From positions 13,441,501 to 13,505,500 of the forward strand of contig NC_088323.1 in the NCBI RefSeq assembly GCF_910592395.1: DNA of 64,000 nt, in the 5' to 3' direction. The translations under genes and the position numbers were made by a program. This document shows, piece after piece, positions 34,150-42,393 of this stretch. Below the pieces are notes generated by a model. The model was not told where the DNA came from. It worked only from the letters and a program-made list of their open reading frames with translations, and made no database searches. Each line of letters starts with the position of its first letter. Position 1 is the stretch's first letter. Source of the DNA: Lineus longissimus. Lineage: Eukaryota > Nemertea > Pilidiophora > Heteronemertea > Lineidae.

Positions 34150-34895
34150 TATCGTACGATGCTATCGTGACTTCTTCTCAAAATATCAAAAACTTATGCC
34201 ATTAACGACAGTCAGCAGACTCAACTTAACGAGTTACAACTCGAGAACAGCGTCCTTGAGACTGAGTTAGACAAAAAGAATAAATATATCAGTGAAATAA
34301 AGGGAAAAGAAAACCGAAAAGCTTAACGAGCATAACTCGCTAAGGCGAGACTAATTCAAACTTGCATTTGAACGTTATCAAGGATATTCGGGTGTCTCGA
34401 AACTTCGTAATGATCTGAAGCAACTGAAAGCAGACGTCAGTGCAATCGAGATGCCAGACACGAACAAGGATTTAAATGACAAGCGGAAAAATATGGAATC
34501 TTGACGCTCAAAACAGAAGATATTCAGAACCTTTGTAAAAGCAGTAGTTATGCAATGTGCCTGAAAACAACCAAAGAGGTAGATGATGAAAGTGATGTTC
34601 AATCAAAGGTCCCCGGCATCCATAGGATCATGGTTGATGATGCTGACACGTCTTACGAAAGGAAAACACCCAACGCGTCTGAAAACTCGAAATAACTAAC
34701 AAAGGCTCCAGTGCAAATCAAATGGGAAATCAACCTGCCTATTCGCTTGCTCACCAACAACCTGAACTGGATAACATAAATGATTGTGCGCTGCGTCATG
34801 GTGGAACTCCTTGGATGCTGCAGATCAGCCTGTTACTGCTACACACCAGCTTCATCGTCTTCGTCATCGAACGCTATCAGAAGACTAGAAACGGA
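34150..34895 (+). pseudogene. Coiled-coil gene remnant, copy 2
   Basis: It begins after a CAG with TQLNELQLENSVLETELDKK, a regular leucine heptad. It then runs through frame changes and stops to LRNDLKQLKADVSAIEMPD and an open stretch 34,501-34,695 ending in YERKTPNASENSK. A hydrophobic frame, MLQISLLLLHTSFIVFVIER, follows at about 34,817-34,880. The parent is not recognised. Duplication with copy 1 is certain from sequence; coding potential today is doubtful. Confidence 0.5.
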
Positions 34896-35834
34896 TAAAT
34901 CTGACTCCTCACCCCCTCGACGCACTGAAACTGTGCTTGAAGGCCACCAATGCATGGTGAGAACCAGAGACTATGGTGGGAGTAACACGCTAAAACAGGG
35001 CAGCCCGCCAGTATTCCACGGTGTTGTGCGCAATCGCACTCGTCAAAATTAGCTACTATGATTAAGTACTTAGGTTCATCCCAAAGGATTTGCTCAGGGA
35101 ACCACTGTAGACATATTTGCTCCAGCGGCAATAACATGACCCTTGACTGAGATTCAGGAAAGGCATAATTCATGTCATTCCCCGCTGCGTTAATCTTATA
35201 AAATGATGATTATTTAATCCATTTTTAATAGTTCACATAGGGCCCTATGCAGCTCTAAGCTTACGAAGCCATAAAAAATGATTAATAAATATTGTGTATA
35301 CCCCTTGCAATTAGCACGTATATAATTACACCTAACAACCACAAATTCCACACCTCTTCAATGACTTTTGTATAAATTAATGCTCACCTTTTGTGCTATC
35401 GGCTTAATTACTCATTATACATTGAGACCTGTTGACAGTGGATTTGAGTATACTGTATAGACACTTCAGCACTTATTCACTAGCAGTAGCTCTTGGTCAA
35501 AATACATGATTTTTATTTTAACAGAAAAAAATCGCCTCGTACAGTACTCGTCATGGGAAACGTTTCCTGAACGTTTAAAGACATTTCACGCATTTGTACA
35601 TCAATTTCTCGACTTTATCTCTGCCGGCATAATGTTATATCCATGTCATCCTTAGTATTTTCGTGAGGCAACAATGACATATCATGTCCGTACATAAGAT
35701 AGTTCGCGATAATAGCTTTCAGTTCAATTGGATCTGCTGACAGAAACGTGCGTGTTGTGCTATTTACCGTTTCTTGGATTTTTTTAACGAGATTTCGAAA
35801 CTCGTCCATTGGAACAAGTGATTTGCGCAAAGTT

Positions 35835-35935
35835 TTTTAGCTCAGCTGACAAAGTCAGCGGAGCTAGTCAAATAGCTATTCGATTGGTGTCCGTCCTTCC
35901 ATCCATCCTGCCATCCTTCCATCTAGCCATCTGTA
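35835..35935. repeat. Hairpin plus CCATC-rich repeat
   Basis: AGCTCAGCTGAC is followed three bases later by GTCAGCGGAGCT, an almost perfect 12-bp stem. Then come GTGTCCGTCCTTCCATCC and further CCATC words. The layout (GAGCT hairpin, then GTGTCCGTC) parallels the leader at 21,779-21,860, which suggests the same dispersed family. Noncoding. Confidence 0.6.
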
Positions 35936-37670
35936 GACAAAGTTGGGCATTTTGTAATCATACAACCGAGGCACTTCAAATCTAGTCTTGCTTATAAACA
36001 AAAAAAAATGAAAAAAATTTGGGCGATTCGACTCAAATTCAGCTCCCCAGGGGGCAAAATGCGTAAATGAAAAAACAATTTTTTGACGCTCTATTCCAGC
36101 AGATAAAAGCTTGAAATAAAGTTGAAAAGGTCTTCAATATACAGAAGTTTTGATATAAAATAGATTAGTGTCGATTTATATCACCAGTTGGCGGTAGTGA
36201 GCAAAACTGTTGTTTGACCCCGGATGATTCCGCTTTAAATTTCCCGCCGAGGTTACCTGGAGTACTATCATCAAGAAAATGGCGGTGACCTTTTTATTTC
36301 TACCGGAGCGATGATTTTGTAAGTGACAAATTTTCTTTTTTAAGCCTTTACGGAAACGTATTTTGGTACGAAACTTCACACGTTTATAGAAAAGATCAAC
36401 GAGAATGTGTTCAAATGCCCTCATAACGATGAGTTCAACGGAATTTGGTCAAAACAACCTTCGAATGGAGTCAACTTTCTTTGCGAAATTGAAGCGATGA
36501 CCTCATTATTTATCGTAATTTATGCATATCTGAGTCCAGCTGATGGGTGATGTTCTGATTTGTGTTCAAACTATTGGAAACTTCGGAAATTAGTTCTATT
36601 AGTTCTACTATTCTGCAGGAGTATATTATAGCCATTGATGTTGACAGCTAAAACTTTAAAAGCACGAAAACTTTGTTCAGGTTTCTCGTCCAATCACGTG
36701 ACCTCTCCAACACTCGATAATGCACTCTTTTCTTCCACGTTTTAGGCCAATCTTCGGCATGAACATGAAATCTAATAAGCGCAGTACATAAATCAGATGT
36801 TTCTCTCGCCTTGAAAACATTTGCTGGGTAAAATTGATTAGCCGAGTTAATCTACTTTTTCCGTGCTTAAAATCTCGGCCGCTGAATTCTATAAATAGAA
36901 ACTATTAACATCGCAGCAGTGTGGTTCCCATTGTGCGCCCTCCCACTTCACACCATGTCAGGAAGTTTTACGGAGAGGGAGGGCGTGCGGTAAGAAGAAT
37001 GGCCAAAATGACGTCAGGTTTTCCTGGCAATGCCTCTTGCCAGACCAGTCAATCTTTTATTCAGACAACGTTAGAACTAGAAAAACGAATATGTTAATTT
37101 GCAAAATTAAAAGCAGATTTCACCACTAACCAGTCAAATCGGAATACGACGGCGCAAAATGTTCTCGCTTTCCTCCTGCTAAAAAAACCTTGTTCCCGCA
37201 CTCCTATTTTAATTTATGCCAAGGAATATGATATGATCTGTTTTCACTTGTTTGTAATTAAATGGTATTCATATAATGAGATCAATAGTAGTGTCCGTGT
37301 CAGATCCCATCGTTCAATTACTAGTCTTCTCTCCCCAGGTGCCTCACACGGACCTTCAGGTGTCATACTCAAGAGTGACCAAATCTTACGATATCGCCCT
37401 CAAAACAACCCTGGAGTCATGAATTCACAGGTGCTCCTGTGAAATCTCAGTTCTAGTTTATTTATCAAACTTTATCGAGTGTTATCGAATCAAATGGATG
37501 TGTCGATCGTCGGGGCGGATTAGTCGGGTCAATATGTGAAAAAATACCCCCTTAATACCCCAAAGAAATTGAAACAAAAGAGTTCTCAACAGTTTTTGGT
37601 GCTATCAATGGTGGAGAATAACATATAAAAAGTCTACCAAAGTCTGACCCCCCGAAATCGTTTTTTTTTC
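35936..37670. other. No gene recognised
   Basis: No open frame carries a known motif. Near 36,278 AAGAAAATGGCGGTGACC resembles a YY1-type start region followed by a short frame, but no second exon could be linked. The remainder reads as unique or old repeat sequence. Confidence 0.35.
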
Positions 37671-37949
37671 AAGATGGCGTCCAAGATGGCTGCCATTAAC
37701 AAAAAATGGACATATCTCACTTATTATCAATTGAACAGCCAATGTTTTGGTGCCTATACCCATGTTTTTGGGGTCATAGAAACCAATGGTGCCATCAAAT
37801 TTACTGTCATGTGACTGGGTCACCTAGAAATCCAAAATGGCGTCCAAGATGGCCGCCATTAACAAAAAATGGACATATCTCCCGTATTATCAATTGTACA
37901 GCCAATGTTTTGGTGTCTATACCCATGTTTTTGGGGTCATAGAAACCAT
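37671..37949 (+). repeat. Two tandem copies of a 162-bp repeat
   Basis: CAAGATGGCGTCCAAGATGG, GCCATTAACAAAAAATGGAC and TACCCATGTTTTTGGGGTCA recur at a spacing of 162 bp; the second copy ends at about 37,949. Only a few bases differ between copies. The frames inside are by-products of the repeat. It abuts a pseudogene at its right end. Confidence 0.88.
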
Positions 37950-38600
37950 GGGAAGGCGGTCCAGCGTGCATTTCGAGGACACTTGTTGGTGAACAAATGC
38001 CTGAATAAAATGGTTGTCACAGAGATGGTCGATGAAGAACCAGACTTGAGTCCCCTTGTCAGCAGAGCAGAAGACATATACACAGCTTTGATTGAAGAAA
38101 AGATGACCATAGACAGTGCTACAACATCAGAGACATTGGCACAGTTGGCCACCGCTATTGACAAAAAGAGGGATGGTCTCCGTGAAAGATAAAAAACTAG
38201 TCAGCTGTGGTTGAATTATCAGGAAATGGTGAACGTATCGAAGTCTCTAATCAAAGCAGATCGCTCCGGCAATTGGCAGATGCACCTCCAGACCGTGTCC
38301 GAATGCTTGCCAATCTTCGCAGCTGCAGGCCACTTTAATTATTTGAAGTCTGCATATTAGGTGCAGGAAATGGCCCAACTTGAGGCACGACATCCATATT
38401 TGTTCGAAAGATTTCAGCAGGGACACCATGTCATTCGTCGTAGCAATAAGTTTTGGGCAGGACTCAGTGCTGACATCGTGATTGAACAATGTTTGATGAG
38501 ATCACTCAAGACCTCTGGGGGGCTAACGCGAGGGAGTGGCATGAGTGAAGAGCAACGTGCCCTATGGACGTTGTCAGTAATAGGGAAACGAATGTACGAC
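37950..38600 (+). pseudogene. Fragment of a widespread invertebrate protein of unknown function (KTSGGLTRG type)
   Basis: One frame runs through two in-frame stops (TAA at about 38,190 and TAG at about 38,358). It reads MVDEEPDLSPLVSRAEDIYT, then SQLWLNYQEMV, MHLQTVSECLPIFAAAGH, FERFQQGHHVIRRSNKFWAG, SADIVIEQCLMRSLKTSGG and LTRGSGMSEEQRALWTLS. I recognise this arrangement from multicopy unnamed proteins in cnidarian and mollusc genomes, usually near mobile elements; its activity is unknown to me. Both ends are cut, on the left by a tandem repeat and on the right near the start of the Polinton-like element. Confidence 0.6.
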
Positions 38601-38892
38601 TTACCTACGACTTTTCTAGGAATTTGGGAAAAAAACTTCACCCTTCATCATTATTCATGTACATTTGTCAAGAATTCATTGTTTTAACCAACAAACACTA
38701 CCAGAAACCCAACATGGAAACATTTCTGTTAACACTGGGGGTCTTTGGTTTTTTTAATTTTTTTAATTTTTTTTTCCCAAAAACCTAACAAACTTACCAA
38801 ACTTACTAAAATACGTAACATGGATAAAACTACACGTTTCCCTATTACTTGAGTTATCCCTATTACTTACTTATTGTCTCTGCTAATTAAAT

Positions 38893-39036
38893 ATGAAAAA
38901 GATCTATTGCCTTAGATGTAAGGAAATTACAGGTAATTCGGGTAAGTTAACTCATCACATTACTTCAAATGGACACATATATCTACTGGTCAAGTGCTCG
39001 AAATGTCACAAGAATAAAAGCAAGTTTACTACTTAA
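38893..39036 (+). CDS. Small zinc-ribbon protein (47 aa)
   Basis: ATG at 38,893 and TAA at 39,034-39,036. The protein starts MKKIYCLRCKEITGN and ends KCSKCHKNKSKF, with two CxxC pairs about 30 residues apart, a minimal zinc ribbon. Similar tiny proteins (DUF5679-like) occur in Polintons, adintoviruses and giant viruses; that link is by pattern. The role is unknown; nucleic acid binding is plausible. It leads the plus-strand cluster at the left of the element, 20 bp before the next gene. The start context is TTAAATATGAA. Confidence 0.6.
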   Translation: MKKIYCLRCKEITGNSGKLTHHITSNGHIYLLVKCSKCHKNKSKFTT

Positions 39037-39056
39037 TGATTTTTTTATTCTAAATC

Positions 39057-40097
39057 ATGAGTGAAAGAATGTACAGTTATGTCTCTTTAGAGAAGTATTT
39101 CAGTCAAATGCAGTATTCCAATACAATGAAACTTATGAAACAAAATGGTTACATTAGACCAATGGTTGAACCGTTACCGAAAATCTCTGAAGAAGATCCG
39201 GTCAAAGTGCACATGAACCAGATAACACCTATTACTCAGGTAACACCTATTACTCAGGTAACACCTATGAAACTGTATGATACATTCACAGGAAGTGATG
39301 CTCAATTGTGCCGTAACTGCAAACGATGGACACTTTTTGAATGCCAGAAAAAACTGAATTTTGACAGACCGGCCAAGCAACTTTACACATACTGCAGTAA
39401 TTGCAATTCGACCACTTACAGTGATGACTTTAAGAATCCAGAAATCACTATTGAGAACAAAACACGTTACTTTGACCACGTCATCATAAACCTTGGCCAG
39501 ACACGTCTGTCAGATTTAATGGTAAATGATTTGAAACATTTTGTTGAAAGTAGGATTAAGATTTACTTCTCAAGAAAATGGCTCTGTGCGGCCAGCTATG
39601 AAAAAACAGTCCTGAATGCCTTACGATTTGGTCTCGTTAAACTCATACCCAATGATGTTTTACCTGGTCTAGAGTGTGACACTTATTTAGAAATTGAATT
39701 CATTAACAGAGCAATTGGTAAACCTCAGTTGACCAAAGACAATTTCACAGATCTAAGAATGGTTTTATTGGCATTCCTTAAATATCTTCATTACAGGGGA
39801 ATTAAAATTACCATAAATTACAAGCTGTTTTTACACCAAGCATTTAAAGCATTGAAAATTGATTATGTAGTATTGAAACCGAATCCAACTAATAAGGCCC
39901 GACTGGTTGATTTGAACTCTCTATGGTCTGGTTTCTTAGGAAGTATTTTCTTCAAAAATTACAGGCTTGAATATGAAAATGAACAAGCAATCGATAAACA
40001 AAGTGAAATTTTATTGAAGGCGTTAGAGGTGCAAGATATCAGTAAATGTTACCCTTTACCATGTAGTCTAGACCTTGCAATTCTGTCCAGGATCTAG
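39057..40097 (+). CDS. Unknown Polinton protein with zinc-ribbon-like motif (346 aa)
   Basis: An intact single frame. Residues 45-75 contain an imperfect triplicate of PITQVTPI-like sequence from a tandem DNA duplication (39,227-39,270). At about 84-126 lie CRNCKRWTLFEC and YTYCSNCNS, a CxxC...CxxC pair that probably binds zinc. The rest is helix-rich and without recognised motif (for example NLGQTRLSDLMVNDLKHFVE, FLKYLHYRGIKI). I do not recognise the family. Position in the cluster opposite the replication and capsid genes suggests an accessory or regulatory role, but that is only inference. Confidence 0.7.
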   Translation: MSERMYSYVSLEKYFSQMQYSNTMKLMKQNGYIRPMVEPLPKISEEDPVKVHMNQITPITQVTPITQVTPMKLYDTFTGSDAQLCRNCKRWTLFECQKKLNFDRPAKQLYTYCSNCNSTTYSDDFKNPEITIENKTRYFDHVIINLGQTRLSDLMVNDLKHFVESRIKIYFSRKWLCAASYEKTVLNALRFGLVKLIPNDVLPGLECDTYLEIEFINRAIGKPQLTKDNFTDLRMVLLAFLKYLHYRGIKITINYKLFLHQAFKALKIDYVVLKPNPTNKARLVDLNSLWSGFLGSIFFKNYRLEYENEQAIDKQSEILLKALEVQDISKCYPLPCSLDLAILSRI

Positions 40098-40103
40098 ATA
40101 TCC

Positions 40104-40150
40104 TCTTTCTGGTAAGTTTCTGGTAAGTTTCTGGTAAGTTTCTGGTAAAT
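40104..40150 (+). repeat. Intergenic tandem array of TTTCTGGTAAG (11 bp, four copies)
   Basis: TTTCTGGTAAG is repeated head to tail with the last copy altered to TTTCTGGTAAA, directly after the stop codon of the 346-aa gene. It is one of several short arrays located in gaps between genes of this element. Confidence 0.9.
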
Positions 40151-40228
40151 AGGACTTTTCCTGTAAAGGATTTTCCGTTCAATATGAATCGATGATGGTG
40201 CCACCAATGAAGATTTCATTCTAAATAA

Positions 40229-41020
40229 ATGAATAATCAGACATCAACGATAATTGAACAGCAAATGAAACAAATCGGAGTAATCCCAGTTAATGGAGTG
40301 ACTCCAGTTAATTCTAGTTTAAATTCAGTTAATTCTAGTTCAAATCTAGCTAATCCCATTGCAACTAATTACCAACAGAATGCAGCTAACTTTCAACAGA
40401 ACACTGCTAATTACCAACAGAATTACACTACAAAGCAACAAGCTTCTAACAAAGCGTTAACTAGTTCAAATTTAGTCAGTTCTAGTCAAGGTCTAGTTAA
40501 CCCCAGTTGCCAACAAAGCTCGACTAGCTCTCAACAAAATTTAACTAGCTCTCAACAAAATTTAACTGATAGTGGTCTTAAAGCTAATTTTACTGAAACT
40601 GGCCTTAAAGCTAAACAAGACCTCGAAGTTCTGGTGGCAACTGGGAAAAGCAAGGATTTACATAATAAACAACTAACTTTTAATGACTTAGATAATATGA
40701 CTGAAAAGGAACTCTTAAAACACCACAGAATCTACCAGACAAAGATGGCTGCCAGACTTAATGATTCTTTGGGTAAGACAGTACTTAAAGCTTACACTAA
40801 ATTATCAAGGTGGTTATTACCAATAGATGACGAGGATGATCTTTACCATGACCTCAGAAATGATTACATCGTTACCAATGAACTTGACAAATGGCTTGGA
40901 TGGTTGAGTTTGAGAATGGGTGCACTAACTGCTCTTGCCTCATCAACACTGATCACTTTAGGACATTGTCAAGAAACAAAATCTGCTAGTGAACATGAAA
41001 ATTTCATAAGATTAAATTAA
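40229..41020 (+). CDS. Unknown Polinton protein with Gln/Asn-rich repeats (263 aa)
   Basis: The start context is AAATAAATGAAT. Residues 20-110 are low-complexity with repeated NYQQN, NFQQN, SSQQNLT units, encoded by near-identical tandem DNA. The C-terminal 130 residues are ordered: DLEVLVATGKSKDLH, NMTEKELLKHHRIYQ, LSRWLLPIDDEDDLYHDL and a hydrophobic LRMGALTALASSTLITLGHC that may span or anchor in a membrane. I know no family for it. The TAA stop is immediately followed by the ATG of the next gene, so the two were probably expressed together. Confidence 0.7.
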   Translation: MNNQTSTIIEQQMKQIGVIPVNGVTPVNSSLNSVNSSSNLANPIATNYQQNAANFQQNTANYQQNYTTKQQASNKALTSSNLVSSSQGLVNPSCQQSSTSSQQNLTSSQQNLTDSGLKANFTETGLKAKQDLEVLVATGKSKDLHNKQLTFNDLDNMTEKELLKHHRIYQTKMAARLNDSLGKTVLKAYTKLSRWLLPIDDEDDLYHDLRNDYIVTNELDKWLGWLSLRMGALTALASSTLITLGHCQETKSASEHENFIRLN

Positions 41021-41584
41021 ATGGGAGTGGAATCGAACATGGGAGTGGAACCGAACAAAGTCCAGAGAGCAGAGACCGAGAGCATAGCTCGAGTGACAGA
41101 CAGTGAAAAGCCCATTGGACAAAGTCCCGAGAACAGAGTTCGCATTAAGAGAGAAAGATCAGAAAAACAAATTGCATGGTCTCGAGAATTAGGTAAAAGA
41201 TCTCAGGAATTCAAGAAGTCAAAAAAGGAGAGGTTTACTGGGAAAGAAGATGAACCCAGGAAAGACGATGAACCCAGGAAAGACGATGAACCCGAACAAA
41301 GTTTAACTCAACCAGAGAGATGTATGCATACAGAACCTGAGGTTACCACAAATACTGGAAGTTCCAGGAGTACAACACTGTATGTCATTTTAGCTGCATT
41401 TGGTTTTGCAGTCATCCTTTACTGCTATCCTAAGATTAAAACTAACAAGAAAGTACGAGTAGGTAGTAAACCAGAAGGTGGTGTACCAGAAGGTAGTAAA
41501 CAAGAAGGTAGTAAATTAAAGGGTATTAAACCAGAAGAGTGTTACACAACTCCTAAAACATGTAATCTTAGTTTAATGGAGTAG
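41021..41584 (+). CDS. Unknown Polinton single-pass membrane protein (187 aa)
   Basis: It starts in TTAAATGGG, where TTAA contains the previous stop codon. The first 115 residues are very charged (KRERSEKQIAWSRE; three DEPRKD repeats from an 18-bp tandem DNA repeat at about 41,250-41,302). Residues 118-137 (TTLYVILAAFGFAVILYCY) form one clear transmembrane helix. A short basic tail with repeated GSKPEGG-like units follows. The layout is that of a bitopic membrane protein with a disordered charged domain. Function unknown. Confidence 0.7.
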   Translation: MGVESNMGVEPNKVQRAETESIARVTDSEKPIGQSPENRVRIKRERSEKQIAWSRELGKRSQEFKKSKKERFTGKEDEPRKDDEPRKDDEPEQSLTQPERCMHTEPEVTTNTGSSRSTTLYVILAAFGFAVILYCYPKIKTNKKVRVGSKPEGGVPEGSKQEGSKLKGIKPEECYTTPKTCNLSLME

Positions 41585-41610
41585 AATTTATTCAAGTGAT
41601 ACAGCAAGAA

Positions 41611-42348
41611 TTACTCAAACACACTATTCTTAGTTTCAAGTGAAAAATTTAAAGTAACTGAGCTACCTCTGAAATTAACTATTTTACCATTCTCATCCGT
41701 GATTTCAAATTTGACTTGATTTGTACATTTTTTGTTAACTATTTTCTTGCAATTGAGTTCATATCTCTGGTATTGTATCTGATCACCATCTTTAACAGGA
41801 ACGATACATAAAATGTCAGAAGGTTTATTGTTGTAGAGGGTCTTAGCTTTATCAACCAAATTTGATCTTAAGAATAGTTCTGTTCTGTAAAAGTTAAGTG
41901 GCTTGGTGGATTAGTACTTTCCTTTCTTGGCGAATTTAGTTTGTTTAAAACCAAAAAATGTGTTTACTATTGTAAAATATTCATCACCGAGATAGTAATC
42001 TTTCAGCATAAACAACTTGTCCTCAGTAAGTTCAATGATAAGGTAATTGTTATTTTCACAGCTGATGTTAACATGTCCTGCAAGATTTTTGATACGCTCA
42101 TTGATAAAGGAGCAAAGTTCGGACAAACTGAAATGACCATCAAAAGGGACATAGAAAGAATCGGATTGTTGTCTTGAGTCATTTTCAATTTTTAACAATT
42201 CTGTAATACCCGGAACGTTATCACCAGTCCACCATGAATTGTAAAAAGTTATCGATTTCAAAGTGATCGATTTTATGTTCAATGGGTCTGTTAAGTTAAG
42301 CTCAAATATGGCTTCATCGCATTCATTCTCAAAAATTATGAAGTCCAT
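41611..42348 (-). pseudogene. Penton-like protein paralogue broken by one in-frame stop
   Basis: Two minus-strand frames, 42,348-41,914 and 41,910-41,611, lie in the same frame and are separated only by a TAA at 41,911-41,913. Both parts align by eye with the intact 254-aa protein at 50,448-51,212. Matching places are FYNSWW beside the TFYNIS position, FFGFK beside LFGFK, KPSDILCIVPV beside KPSDVLATRPI, and a common end pattern of ITDENG.I..F.G..V...L. The start lies in TAGAAATGGAC. The stop may be a recent nonsense mutation, a sequencing error or a readthrough site. A capsid-vertex role is inferred from the paralogue. Confidence 0.65.
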
Positions 42349-42393
42349 TTCTATTTAATTAAAATGATTTACTTAAAGTGATTTAATGAATGT

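Noticed and set aside
38700-39056. Terminal inverted repeat of the Polinton
   Set aside because: I compared this edge with 51.8-53 kb by eye and found no inverted match; the other end is probably missing.
40104-40150. GGTAAG repeats as splice donors or a CRISPR-like array
   Set aside because: Units are contiguous without spacers, lie after a stop codon, and no acceptor or exon follows; simple tandem repeat.
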